Below, one piece after another: positions 25,553 through 35,146 of a DNA stretch of 64,000 nucleotides. The stretch is from Planctomycetota bacterium (GTDB lineage: Bacteria; Planctomycetota; UBA1135). The stretch lies in assembly GCA_021776795.1 (NCBI GenBank), contig JAJFFC010000015.1, forward strand, positions 160,657-224,656, in the 5' to 3' direction. Each line of letters begins with the position of its first letter. Position 1 is the first letter of the stretch. The position numbers and the translations under genes were made by a program. Below the pieces are notes generated by a model that did no database searches, had not been told where the DNA came from, and saw only the letters and a program-made list of their open reading frames with translations.

Positions 25553-27591
25553 AGCGGAGTACGCCCTACCTAGTTGCCGGGTTGGTGTTCCTCGTGTTCG
25601 CGACTCCCGTGTTTTACGTATGGATGGGCCTGCGCAACAAATCGGCTCGTAGCCAAGCTGACCGCTTGCATTTATTGGCGGAGCAATCTGCACTAAGGGT
25701 CGAGGAGTATTTGCAAAGTCGCCTGCTGGCGGTGCAGGTCTTACAGCAGGGGGCAGAGTCGGGATTATTTCTAGAGCGCTTTCCCTTCCGAGATCAGTCC
25801 TTGGCGATTCAGCATGAGTTTGGTGGATTCCAGGCAGTGAACTGGGCGGATGCCTCCTACACCATTCGTTGGGTTGTTCCGCTGGAAGGGAATGAGGGTG
25901 CAGTAGACCGCAACATCACCGAGAACCCCATCGCCAAACGCGCTTTATTGGAAGCGGTGGAGGAGCGCAAAAACGTCATGACCCCGCCGATTGATTTGTT
26001 TCAGGGCGGTCGTGGCTTTGCTACCTATTACCCGGTTTGGGCAGGGGAAGGCGAGGAGCAGATGTTGGTGGGTTTGGTCAATGGAGTGTTCCGCACGGAA
26101 CCACTGATCGAAGGAGCACTCCATGATGGTCTTCGCGACAATTATTATGTTTATATTTATGACGAAGGTGATTGGGTCTATCGGCCTGATGAGGAAGTCT
26201 CTGCCGCTGAATCGGGACTCAGGCAAGAGGTCATCGATCAAGCTCATCATGCGGCCACAGAAATCCAGGCGCACAACCGCACTTGGTACCTCACGTTAAT
26301 CCCGAAGGGCTCCTTCGCGCCTATCCACGAATCTGATCGGCACCTTTCCCTATTAGTTGGTGGCCTAAGTTTTAGTGTGGCCTTGGGGGTGTTGGCAGCC
26401 CTGTTCTTGATGCGCCGCGAGGAGCATCGAAAGCAGCTGGCGGCCGAGCGCACCTTGGACGAGCATATGGCACAAGCGCAAAAGATGGATGCGGTTGGCC
26501 AACTCGCCGGAGGAGTTGCTCATGACTTCAACAATTTGCTCACTGCGATTACCGGTAGCGCAAGTTTGGCCATGACTGAGGTGGAGCCACAGGGGAAGGC
26601 CTCGAAATATTTGCAACGACTCATGCACGCTTGTCGTCGTGCATCGGAGATGACAGGGCGGCTTCTGGCCTTTTCACACGCAAGTCGAGTGGAGCAGGTT
26701 TATTGCGATATAGGTGCAGAACTTGAGGAGCTACGCGGTCTGCTGGTGCCTTTGGTGCGTGAGGACATTGCCCTGCATTACGAGGTGGCCCCAGCCGTTG
26801 GCTGTGCTCATATTTCACCGGCGGAACTTGGCCAAATCTTAGTCAACCTAGTGACCAATGCAGTCGCCGCGATGCCGAAGGGCGGCAAGCTTTGGGTACG
26901 AGTCTCGCGTACGCAACGCAACCAAGATCAGGAACGCGGGGACTGGATCAAGTTGGTGGTGCGAGACAATGGAGAGGGGATGACGCAGGAGGTGCAAGAT
27001 CGTGTGTTTGAGCCCTTCTTCTCGACCAAGGAAGCTGGCCATGGAACGGGATTCGGTTTGGCTACCGTGTATGGCATTGTGCGCCGAGCAGAGGGAAGTG
27101 TTCATCTCCAGAGTGAGCCAGGACAGGGAACAGAAATCGAGATTTACCTGCCGCGAGAATCGGTTCAAGAAGCAGTTCTGCAAACGCCAACGCCGCGTTC
27201 GAGCGCCCCCTCGTGGCAAGGAAAGGTCTTGGTGGTGGAAGACGAGCCAGAGGTTCGGGAAGTCATGCGCGCTATTCTGGTCGCCGCGGGCCATGAAGTG
27301 CGCACCGCACGACATGGCGCAGAAGCTATTAGAATCCTGCACAGCGGAGCCGAGTTTGACTTGGTTTGTGCCGACAACGTGATGCCAGAACTTGGCGGAG
27401 TCGACTTGGCAAAGGAAGCTCGGGCTTTAGGATTCCGCGGTGGCTTTGTCCTTTGCTCGGGCTATCCACCTGACCTGAGCGTTCAGGACTTGCAGAGTCT
27501 GGGCATGGTGTTTTTAAGTAAGCCCTTCACGCGGGAGGAGCTCCTGGCGGCGGTGGCGACAGAGGTCAACTCAGGACGCACCTTCTCATGA
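25549..27591 (+). CDS. Hybrid sensor histidine kinase / response regulator
   Basis: This 680-aa membrane kinase was started at ATG 25549 because it overlaps the previous stop as ATGA; the open frame runs 25 codons further upstream. It has a helix at about residues 8-25, a CHASE-like extracytoplasmic domain (about 30-260), a second helix (about 265-290), the histidine dimerisation box GGVAHDFNNLL with H325, ATPase boxes N (NLVTNAVAAMPKGG), G1 (VRDNGEGM) and G2 (GHGTGFGLA), then a C-terminal receiver with D609 in CADNVMPELGG. It ends with the conserved lysine in FLSKPF. No separate output regulator is adjacent. The signal is unknown. Confidence 0.92.
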   Translation: MKRSTPYLVAGLVFLVFATPVFYVWMGLRNKSARSQADRLHLLAEQSALRVEEYLQSRLLAVQVLQQGAESGLFLERFPFRDQSLAIQHEFGGFQAVNWADASYTIRWVVPLEGNEGAVDRNITENPIAKRALLEAVEERKNVMTPPIDLFQGGRGFATYYPVWAGEGEEQMLVGLVNGVFRTEPLIEGALHDGLRDNYYVYIYDEGDWVYRPDEEVSAAESGLRQEVIDQAHHAATEIQAHNRTWYLTLIPKGSFAPIHESDRHLSLLVGGLSFSVALGVLAALFLMRREEHRKQLAAERTLDEHMAQAQKMDAVGQLAGGVAHDFNNLLTAITGSASLAMTEVEPQGKASKYLQRLMHACRRASEMTGRLLAFSHASRVEQVYCDIGAELEELRGLLVPLVREDIALHYEVAPAVGCAHISPAELGQILVNLVTNAVAAMPKGGKLWVRVSRTQRNQDQERGDWIKLVVRDNGEGMTQEVQDRVFEPFFSTKEAGHGTGFGLATVYGIVRRAEGSVHLQSEPGQGTEIEIYLPRESVQEAVLQTPTPRSSAPSWQGKVLVVEDEPEVREVMRAILVAAGHEVRTARHGAEAIRILHSGAEFDLVCADNVMPELGGVDLAKEARALGFRGGFVLCSGYPPDLSVQDLQSLGMVFLSKPFTREELLAAVATEVNSGRTFS

Positions 27592-28277
27592 AGCCGCTCC
27601 GAATTTTGTATATCGATAACCATCTGTTGGTGGTGGCGAAGCCCGCGTGCTTGCCGATCGTTCCTGATGAAAGCCAAGATGTTTCACTACTCGATCAAGC
27701 CAAGTCTTGGCTCAAGCAAGAGTACAACAAGCCGGGCGAGGTCTTCCTCGGCGTGGTTCATCGCTTGGACCGCCCTGTTTCTGGTGTCGTGGTCTTTGCT
27801 AGAACCAGCAAAGCAGCTAAGCGCTTGCATGCTTCTTGGCAGAAGCAAGATGCTGTGCATAAATGGTACCTAGCGCGAAGTGATGCATCCTGGCCCGTCA
27901 CTTTAGAAGAATCCGGAACCTGGCGGCAGTGGCTTTGGAAAGACCGCCAACGCAATCGCGTGATTGTGTCACGACAAGATGGCGCGCGCGAGGCGGTGAC
28001 CAATTACCAGCGCGTGCCGACGACCTCAGCGGGAAGTGGGCTTTGCCTCGAAGCGGTGACTGGTCGCTCACATCAACTTCGCGTGGCCTGTGCCCAAGCG
28101 GGCATGCCTTTACTTGGCGACTTGAAGTATGGCGCAAGGGAGCCCTTACAAGACAAGTCGATTGGCTTGCACGCTTGGCGCTTGGAGCTTCCACACCCCA
28201 CGCGCGAAGAAGTGATGCAGTTCTGTGCTGAGCCACCGACATGGGCGTCTTCCATGTCGTCGCTACCAGACCGGTAA
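27588..28277 (+). CDS. RluA-family RNA pseudouridine synthase
   Basis: This 229-aa enzyme has the signature HRLDRPVSGVVVFA with catalytic D61, the N-terminal ILYIDNHLLVVAKPA strand, and C-terminal GRSHQLRVACAQAGMPLLGD. It isomerises uridine to pseudouridine in rRNA or tRNA. No S4 domain precedes the catalytic domain, as in the shorter RluA/TruC-like members, so the target (rRNA or tRNA) is open. It overlaps the hybrid kinase gene by 4 nt. Confidence 0.9.
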   Translation: MKPLRILYIDNHLLVVAKPACLPIVPDESQDVSLLDQAKSWLKQEYNKPGEVFLGVVHRLDRPVSGVVVFARTSKAAKRLHASWQKQDAVHKWYLARSDASWPVTLEESGTWRQWLWKDRQRNRVIVSRQDGAREAVTNYQRVPTTSAGSGLCLEAVTGRSHQLRVACAQAGMPLLGDLKYGAREPLQDKSIGLHAWRLELPHPTREEVMQFCAEPPTWASSMSSLPDR

Positions 28278-28290
28278 GCGATTACGTTCC

Positions 28291-29178
28291 TCAAGCCACC
28301 GCAATCTGCGGCATCGGCTCTCCCAGCTTTTGCAGCAGCCAATCATTGATGAATGCAGCGGTCAGGGCGTGATCCGGAGCCATCATTAAATCGTGGCCGG
28401 CATCGGCGGCAACCAGGTATTCAGCACCAAACTCTTTTGCCGAATCACGGGAAGCTTGCTCGGGAATGAGCGCATCTTGCTCCGCGCTTATCCATAGTAG
28501 GGGAGATTGCACATCTTTCGGCGGAGTCCAGAACGGCGGATTGTGTTGCAAGGGCAGCAACATGGATTCTGCACAAAGTTCAGCGTGCAACTCTTCCGGA
28601 GTGCAGGTGGACTCGCGGCCGAGGAAAATCCTGGCGGCGGATTGCGCAGAGCGAACACAGGGTGCTGCGGTTAAGGTCAAGATCGTGGCCAAAGCACCAG
28701 GCAGATCAATGCCAAAGTAGCGGCCGACCAATCCAATCATGCTGCGCGAAAGCCATGGCGCCAGCATGACCACGGCAGGGAGGTCATCGCCATGGTCCTT
28801 GAGATAGCGCTGGGTCAGCGCCGTGCCCAAACTGTGCCCCATGACCACCGGCTTGTGTTCAAAGCGTTCGATCTCCTTCACCAGGAAGTCGGTGTAGTAG
28901 CCAAGCGTGCACCAACGAATCGGGCGCTGCATGGGCGACTCACCATGGCCCGGCAAACTGAAGGCCACGCTCTCCCAACCCCAAAGGGCGAAGAGCTCTT
29001 GCCACGGGCGCCAGCACCACGCGCCATGCCACATGCCGTGAGCAAACAGCAGTGGGGTCTTATGGCGCTTGACCCTTGGCCTCACCACCACACGCTCGAT
29101 GCCACCCACGACGGACCGCTCCTGGGAAAAGGGCAGTGCCGTCGGCGGAGCCGAGGTGGTGGGATGCAAACTTTGCAT
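28291..29178 (-). CDS. Alpha/beta hydrolase
   Basis: This 295-aa soluble hydrolase has an oxyanion-side HGMWHGAW, a nucleophile elbow GHSLGTA (S116), an acid in AEQDALIP and a histidine in AGHDLMMAP, so the full catalytic triad can be assigned. The cap region between about 150 and 215 has no recognisable specificity marker. The substrate is probably an ester, lactone or lipid but cannot be read out. It is convergent with the RluA-type gene and lies about 70 bp downstream of the FAD-dependent dehydrogenase gene on the same strand. Confidence 0.85.
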   Translation of the reverse strand: MQSLHPTTSAPPTALPFSQERSVVGGIERVVVRPRVKRHKTPLLFAHGMWHGAWCWRPWQELFALWGWESVAFSLPGHGESPMQRPIRWCTLGYYTDFLVKEIERFEHKPVVMGHSLGTALTQRYLKDHGDDLPAVVMLAPWLSRSMIGLVGRYFGIDLPGALATILTLTAAPCVRSAQSAARIFLGRESTCTPEELHAELCAESMLLPLQHNPPFWTPPKDVQSPLLWISAEQDALIPEQASRDSAKEFGAEYLVAADAGHDLMMAPDHALTAAFINDWLLQKLGEPMPQIAVA

Positions 29179-29248
29179 GCCCTCCTCTATCGGCTAATGA
29201 GGGCTTTGGCCTGGAGGACAGCCAAAAGCCCCTGTGCGGAGGCGGGAA

Positions 29249-31018
29249 TTAACCCTTTGGTGCGCTGGATTCCTGGCGTGAGGCGAGGAAGGCGCGGGAA
29301 ACGCGGAGGCCATCGAGGGCGGCGGAAACGATGCCACCCGCGAAGCCAGCCCCCTCACCACAAGGGTAGAGGCCTGTTAACTGAGGATTCTGCATGCTTT
29401 CTTTGTCGCGAAGCAGGCGCACCGGAGAGGAAGTGCGCGTTTCCACGCCAATCATCTGTCCGAATTCGCTGACGAAGCCCGGCATCTTTTGTTCGAAGGT
29501 TTCCATGCCCTCGCGCATGCGACTGGCCATGCCCTTGGGCAGAATTGTGTCGAAATCGACCGGCTTGAGTCCTGGCAGATAGCTGGTGCCGAGTGGTTCG
29601 GTTTCGGTGGCGTCGCCGCTGAAAAACAGGTCACAGCGTTGGGCGGGGGCCACGTGCTCGCCACCACCGGCGTGGGCCGCAACGACCTCGAGCGCCAACT
29701 GCAGGCGAACGCCAAACAGGGGATCCATGAGTGGATGCACCGGCAGGCGACCTTCAGCGATATTGAGTGGGGCGCCTCCGCGCGGATCCTCCACGACCTC
29801 GTGCAGCATGGGGTGATCGGAGACTTTGGCGGCTTTACGCAGAAGATCTGGCCAGCCCCAACGCCAACCGCGTTTGCCGCACCAGTCTTTCGGTTCAATC
29901 GCCACAACATAGCCACTGTTGGCAAACGGAGAATCCCGGCTTGCGAGCGACATGCCATTGACGACAAGAGTGCCGTCGGTGCTTTGACTCGGCACAATCC
30001 ATCCGCCGGGGCACATGCAGAAACTAAACACACCGCGCTCGCGCACCTGAACCGACATTTCATAGAAGGCGGCAGGCAGGTCATCGGCCTGGCGACGGCC
30101 GTGATACTGCAAGTCATCTAACCATGCTTGCGGATGTTCCACGCGCACGCCCATGGCAAAGCCTTTGGGCTCCATGCTGGCTCCGGCTTCGCGGGCGAAG
30201 AGGAGAGCATCGAGTGCGCTGTGGCCCGTAGCCAAAATTACGGCATCGGCTTCGAGACGGGTGCCGTCGGCAAGAACGGCGGCAGTCACGCGAGCTTGCG
30301 CTGCACCTTCTTCTTCTGCGCCAGGAAGCCCTTCGGTTTCCAACGAAGCGACGCGGGTTTGGAACAACATTTTGCCACCACCTTGTTCGATGGTTGCGCG
30401 AATGTCTTCGACCACTTTCGGAAGCAAGTTGCTGCCAATGTGCGGTCGCCAGGCATTGAGAATGATTGGCGGCGAGCCATGTGCGACCAATGTTTCTAGC
30501 ACTTCATTCACGTTATGGCGCTTACTGCTTCGGGTATAAAGCTTGCCGTCGCTGTAGGTGCCAGCGCCACCTTCCCCGAATGCGTAGTTGCTATCGAGGT
30601 CGGCGTCTTCGCCACGATTCAGCTTGGCGATGTCTCGCCTGCGTTCTTGTACTTGCTTACCACGCTCACACACGGTGACGCGAATCCCTGCTTGCAATAG
30701 CTCCATGGCTGCGAACAAACCGGCAGGGCCACTGCCCACAATGACCACATGTGGGGCGTCGTCGGCAGGGGGAGTGATGGCCGGCTTTTGCGGAAGCTCC
30801 AAGGAAGGCAATTCTTCCCCTTTGCGGTAGGCCTCGACGGCAACACGCCACTGCATGCTGCGGCGGCGGGCATCGAAGCTGATGCGGTCGACCACCACAA
30901 GGTCGAGGTCATCGGCGGTGCATTCGAGTTCTGAAGCGGCAAGCTCAAGCCAACGAGTTTGCTCCATTTGTTCAGGATTCTCGGAGGCGGGTAGCCACAG
31001 GACGAGGGGTTCAGGCAT
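29249..31018 (-). CDS. FAD-dependent dehydrogenase (COG2509-like)
   Basis: This 589-aa flavoprotein has an N-terminal domain of about 85 residues, then the FAD loop HVVIVGSGPAGLFAAMELLQ (GSGPAG at 95-100), FAFGEGGAGTYSDGKLYTRS typical of the COG2509 group, LATGHSALDALL, and a C-terminal YPCGEGAGFAGGIVSAALDG FAD motif. The family is conserved but its physiological substrate is not established. Its start overlaps the end of the malic enzyme gene by 8 nt, so the two are co-expressed. Confidence 0.88.
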   Translation of the reverse strand: MPEPLVLWLPASENPEQMEQTRWLELAASELECTADDLDLVVVDRISFDARRRSMQWRVAVEAYRKGEELPSLELPQKPAITPPADDAPHVVIVGSGPAGLFAAMELLQAGIRVTVCERGKQVQERRRDIAKLNRGEDADLDSNYAFGEGGAGTYSDGKLYTRSSKRHNVNEVLETLVAHGSPPIILNAWRPHIGSNLLPKVVEDIRATIEQGGGKMLFQTRVASLETEGLPGAEEEGAAQARVTAAVLADGTRLEADAVILATGHSALDALLFAREAGASMEPKGFAMGVRVEHPQAWLDDLQYHGRRQADDLPAAFYEMSVQVRERGVFSFCMCPGGWIVPSQSTDGTLVVNGMSLASRDSPFANSGYVVAIEPKDWCGKRGWRWGWPDLLRKAAKVSDHPMLHEVVEDPRGGAPLNIAEGRLPVHPLMDPLFGVRLQLALEVVAAHAGGGEHVAPAQRCDLFFSGDATETEPLGTSYLPGLKPVDFDTILPKGMASRMREGMETFEQKMPGFVSEFGQMIGVETRTSSPVRLLRDKESMQNPQLTGLYPCGEGAGFAGGIVSAALDGLRVSRAFLASRQESSAPKG

Positions 31019-33284
31019 GAGCAGGTAGGGTGACTCCGGCGCTGTGCTGACACGCGAGTGCGGTCAGGTGCACGACATCGGAAACGCCGCAGCTGTGTGG
31101 CTGCAGCAGGTAAGCCGGCTTTTCGAGACCGAGCATGATCGGGCCGACGACCGGGCTTTCGGTGAGCATTCTCACCAGGTTGAAGCCGATGTTGGCGGCT
31201 TCGAGGTTGGGGAAGACCAGGATATTGGCCGCGCGACCGCCTAAGCGACAATTGGGATAGCGCGCTTGCACTAATGGGTCGAGTGCAGCGTCGACGCGCA
31301 TTTCGCCGTCGATGACCAAGTCTGGAGCTTCCTCGCGCACTAGGTTGACGGCGCGGCGAATCATGTCGGTCTTCGGATGCGGGGTGCCGCCAAAGCTCGA
31401 GAAACTGAGCATGGCAATGACCGGCTCAATCCCAAGGAGCTGGACCTCTTCCGCGGCGAGTAGAGCGATTTCAGCCAAACCCTCTTCATCGGGCTCAATG
31501 TTGACGGCGCTATCGGTCAAGAATAGCGTGCCTTTGGGTGTAAACACCATGGTGAGACCACAGGCGAGGCGAACCCCGTCGCGCAGGGGAACCACCTTGA
31601 GCATGGGCGGCATTGCTTTGCGCACATGCCGGGTGACGCCGCCAACCATGCCGTCGGCATCTCCCATACGCAGCATCATGGGCGCGAACCACATTGGGTC
31701 GGTGATGAGTTGCCGCGCCCGTTCGAGGTTGCCGCGGCGAGTCCGGCGCAGCTTCAAAATCTCTTGGGTGTACTCTTCCTTGCGATGCCAATGACGCGGA
31801 TCGATGATCTCCATCCCAGACAAATCAAGACCCATGTCTTGAGCCTTGCGTTTCACCAAGTGCTCTTCACCAATCAAGATGGGCCGCGCGATGTTCTCTT
31901 GCACCACGGCTCGTGCGGCAAGAAGAATGCGCTCGGAAGTGCCTTCTGGAAACACAATGCGATGGTCGGTGCGACGTGCATGCGCGACCACGCGGCTCAT
32001 CAAGTTGCGTTCTTCACCCAAGCGTTCGCCAAGTTGCCGTTCGTAGGCTTCCAGATCAATCGGCTTGCGCGCAACGCCAGAGTCCATGGCGGCTTTGGCA
32101 ACCGCGGTGGCGACGCGGCGAATCACACGATGATCGAGTGGCTTGGGAATGAAGTATTCGCGGCCAAAGGTAATCGACTCTAAGCCATATGCGGCAGAGA
32201 CATTGTCCGGTACCGGCTCCTTGGCGAGGTCGGCTAGGGCTTGAGCGGCAGCATGCGCCATCGCGTCGTTGATGCAACTGGCGCGGACATCTAGTGCGCC
32301 GCGGAAGATGAAGGGAAAGCCCAACACGTTGTTGACTTGGTTGGGATAGTCACTGCGCCCGGTGGCCATGATCACGTCTTGGCGCGTGCGCACGGCCAAG
32401 GGATAGGCAATCTCCGGATCGGGGTTGGCCATCGCCAACACAATCGGGTTTGGTGCCATGTCGAGCAACATGTCGGGGGACAGGGTGTCGCCCACAGAAA
32501 CGCCGAGGAAGACATCGGCGTCTTTCACCGCTTGCTCCAAACTGCGCCGATCGGTTTCCACCGCGAAGCGTTCCTTATATTCATTCATGCCCTGAGTGCG
32601 CCCGGCAAAGATGACCCCTTTGCTATCGCACATCATGAGGTGCTCGCGTTTCACACCGAGCTTAATGATGAACTCCGCACAAGCAACTGCGGCAGCGCCA
32701 GCACCATTGACCACCACACGCAAATCGGGAAAATCTTTACCAGCGAGTTCGGCAGCGTTGAGCAAGGCTGCACCGGTGATTAAAGCGGTGCCATGTTGGT
32801 CATCGTGGAACACCGGAATGTCGAGTTCATCGCGTAGGCGCTGTTCAATTTCAAAACAGCGTGGCGAAGAAATGTCTTCGAGGTTGATGCCGCTAAAGGT
32901 GGGCGAAATCGCCTTGACAGCCGCGACAATTTCATCGACGTCTTGGGTGTCGAGTTCAATGTCGAAGACATCGATGTCGGCAAATCGCTTGAACAATACA
33001 GCTTTGCCCTCCATGACCGGCTTGGCGCCATCGGGGCCGAGGTTGCCTAAGCCCAACACCGCACTGCCATCGGAAATCACCGCCACCAAGTTGCCTTTTG
33101 CGGTGTACTCGAAAACCTTATCGCGGTCTTTGTCAATTTCCCGGCAGGGTTCGGCCACGCCTGGCGAATAGGCCAAGGAAAGGTCAATCTGCGTGAGGCA
33201 AGCCTTGGTCGGGGTGACTTCAATCTTGCCAGGCCGGCCCTGTGCGTGATAACGCAAGGCCTCCTTTCGGGTAGTTAGGGACAT
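31011..33284 (-). CDS. maeB: NADP-dependent malic enzyme with phosphotransacetylase-like domain
   Basis: This 757-aa protein is the two-domain bacterial malic enzyme, converting malate to pyruvate and CO2 with formation of NADPH. The malic domain occupies about residues 1-425, with SPGVAEPCREI, FHDDQHGTA (divalent-metal site) and the dinucleotide loop VVVNGAGAAAVACAEFI. The phosphotransacetylase-like domain begins around residue 430 (DHRIVFPEGTSERIL) and usually has a regulatory role binding acetyl-CoA rather than transferase activity. Length and order match MaeB. Together with the nearby transhydrogenase it points to active NADPH supply. Confidence 0.95.
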   Translation of the reverse strand: MSLTTRKEALRYHAQGRPGKIEVTPTKACLTQIDLSLAYSPGVAEPCREIDKDRDKVFEYTAKGNLVAVISDGSAVLGLGNLGPDGAKPVMEGKAVLFKRFADIDVFDIELDTQDVDEIVAAVKAISPTFSGINLEDISSPRCFEIEQRLRDELDIPVFHDDQHGTALITGAALLNAAELAGKDFPDLRVVVNGAGAAAVACAEFIIKLGVKREHLMMCDSKGVIFAGRTQGMNEYKERFAVETDRRSLEQAVKDADVFLGVSVGDTLSPDMLLDMAPNPIVLAMANPDPEIAYPLAVRTRQDVIMATGRSDYPNQVNNVLGFPFIFRGALDVRASCINDAMAHAAAQALADLAKEPVPDNVSAAYGLESITFGREYFIPKPLDHRVIRRVATAVAKAAMDSGVARKPIDLEAYERQLGERLGEERNLMSRVVAHARRTDHRIVFPEGTSERILLAARAVVQENIARPILIGEEHLVKRKAQDMGLDLSGMEIIDPRHWHRKEEYTQEILKLRRTRRGNLERARQLITDPMWFAPMMLRMGDADGMVGGVTRHVRKAMPPMLKVVPLRDGVRLACGLTMVFTPKGTLFLTDSAVNIEPDEEGLAEIALLAAEEVQLLGIEPVIAMLSFSSFGGTPHPKTDMIRRAVNLVREEAPDLVIDGEMRVDAALDPLVQARYPNCRLGGRAANILVFPNLEAANIGFNLVRMLTESPVVGPIMLGLEKPAYLLQPHSCGVSDVVHLTALACQHSAGVTLPAHA

Positions 33285-33327
33285 AGCCCTATTGTGGCAC
33301 GGCGCAGGCCATTTCGGCCTTCGCGTC

Positions 33328-35040
33328 TTAGGGAAGAATGGTGATGCCGACCTGGTTAGTGGCGATTCTTGGCACCAAACCAGGATCGAGACTCAGCGCG
33401 GCAAAATAAATCGTTTGGCCACTCAATCCTGCAGCCATGCCCGCTGCCACGGTTAGGTTTGCCGAGCCATCTCCCTGGGTGTCCAGAATGCCGTTGGTCC
33501 CGGTGAATACGGGGGGCGGCGCGACCGTCATTTGCTGAAATAGGCCGTCATAACTTAGAGGGATGAGTACAGATTGATAGTTGGTGGGCCCAATGCCAGT
33601 TTGCGAAGCCAGCACGATGTAAGCCTTAGCCGACTCCGTTGGCGGGAAGTCGAGTAGGAAATCGATATTGGTACCGCTGGCCGCACTAAAGCTGGAAGCG
33701 GTGCTTTCGAGGCCAGGCAAGATCCGTTGCAGCTGCACCGATCCAGCGAGGGAAATGCCACCAGGATCGGCGAAAGGAGCGGCATGAATAAAGTCGGGGC
33801 GACCGTCGCCGTCATAGTCCAGGCCACCGTCTACCGCGCGCCCGAGGTTATCGAGGGCCGCGAGGCCATCGGCACGATAAATCACCGCACCGCTACGCCC
33901 GTTGAGGAGGAAAGCAGATCCGCTATCGGTTAAGCCATTGGCGTCGATGAGGCGACCGCCAACGATGGCGTCGCCGAAGCCATCTGCGTTGACATCTCCG
34001 CACAATGCCACGCTAGCGCCGAGGTTATCAGCAAGGTTCTGCCCGTTAATGCGGAATAGTTGCGCTCCGGAACTTCCGGAGAAGCCGATTCCAGCGCCAG
34101 CACTTGGCGCGATGACCGAGGCGTTTGGAGCCCCAACGAGATAGTCAAAAATGTCATCTAGGTTGAGGTGGTTGCGCCCGCTAATGGAACTGCCAAATCG
34201 ATTGCCCGAAGCCGCGCCTTCATGCAGCCGTAGGCTGAGATAGCTTGCGCCGCTAAACACTTCCACGCGGCCATTCTCCACCTTGCCGCCGGTGCTTGCG
34301 AGTGGCGCGCCCAATAGGAAATCGTTGGTGCCATCTTGGTCGAGGTCTCCGGCTGCCGCGACTGCGGTTCCCAATTCTTCCGCTCCACTGCCAAAGAAGG
34401 TGGTTAAGGCAAGGCCCGTTGCACCATCGAACAACACTGCCTCGCCATCATTGGAGGCAGCGCCTGGTGCGCCGACTACAAACTCGCTTTGCCCATCATT
34501 GTTGAGGTCGCCGCAAAGGGCAATACCCGCCCCCAAACGATCACCGGCATTGGCGCCGTCTTGTTGCCAAATCAGTAGGCCGGTAGCGCCGGAGTACAAG
34601 TGGAACATGCCGGCATCGCTTAATGCGGAGGGCGAGGCATCGGGACTGCCAATCAGTAGGTCGTCTAGGCCATCGCCATCGACATCATCCCGCGAAGCCA
34701 AGGAGTAGCCGAAATTTTGGAAATCGGCATTGCCTTCAAAGTGAAAAAGAACGAGGCCAGTGGCGCCAGAGCGAATGTCGACTGCCCCATTGAATAAGAA
34801 ACCGCTGGTGCTGGCGAAGGGCATGCCAATCGCCAGCTCGGGTGTGCCATCTAGGTCGAGGTCGCCCATCATGGCGAGGGACTCGCCCAAACGATCTCCA
34901 CTGTTCACGCCATCGAGTTGCAGCACGACACTCGCCTCGCCACCATGCTGGGTTGCATGCGCGGGGGCGGGAAAGAGTAGCGGGAGCAAGCCCGCTGCTA
35001 GAGGGAGCATAGGTGTGGGCCGGAGCATAGGGTGATGCAA
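33328..35040 (-). CDS. Secreted seven-FG-GAP protein with C-terminal beta module
   Basis: This exported 570-aa protein has a signal peptide in the first 30 residues (LAAGLLPLLFPAPAHA). Seven FG-GAP units follow (GDLDLDGTPEL, DDVDGDGLDDL, GDLNNDGQSEF, GDLDQDGTNDF, NHLNLDDIFDY, GDVNADGFGDA, YDGDGRPDF), the fifth degenerate in its calcium loop. After about residue 435 comes a 130-residue beta-rich domain ending GLSGQTIYFAALSLDPG and a short tail. The same type of ending occurs in other secreted proteins here. Role unknown; probably surface-attached or periplasmic. Confidence 0.85.
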   Translation of the reverse strand: MHHPMLRPTPMLPLAAGLLPLLFPAPAHATQHGGEASVVLQLDGVNSGDRLGESLAMMGDLDLDGTPELAIGMPFASTSGFLFNGAVDIRSGATGLVLFHFEGNADFQNFGYSLASRDDVDGDGLDDLLIGSPDASPSALSDAGMFHLYSGATGLLIWQQDGANAGDRLGAGIALCGDLNNDGQSEFVVGAPGAASNDGEAVLFDGATGLALTTFFGSGAEELGTAVAAAGDLDQDGTNDFLLGAPLASTGGKVENGRVEVFSGASYLSLRLHEGAASGNRFGSSISGRNHLNLDDIFDYLVGAPNASVIAPSAGAGIGFSGSSGAQLFRINGQNLADNLGASVALCGDVNADGFGDAIVGGRLIDANGLTDSGSAFLLNGRSGAVIYRADGLAALDNLGRAVDGGLDYDGDGRPDFIHAAPFADPGGISLAGSVQLQRILPGLESTASSFSAASGTNIDFLLDFPPTESAKAYIVLASQTGIGPTNYQSVLIPLSYDGLFQQMTVAPPPVFTGTNGILDTQGDGSANLTVAAGMAAGLSGQTIYFAALSLDPGLVPRIATNQVGITILP

Positions 35041-35146
35041 GGCGCCCAGGAGGGGAGCTCCACTCTAGCGGAGAATCCAACACAGAGGTAAAGCGTTTTC
35101 ACGAAGGACATCGCGAACGCGTTCGGGCTGGTGATAAGGCTAGGGC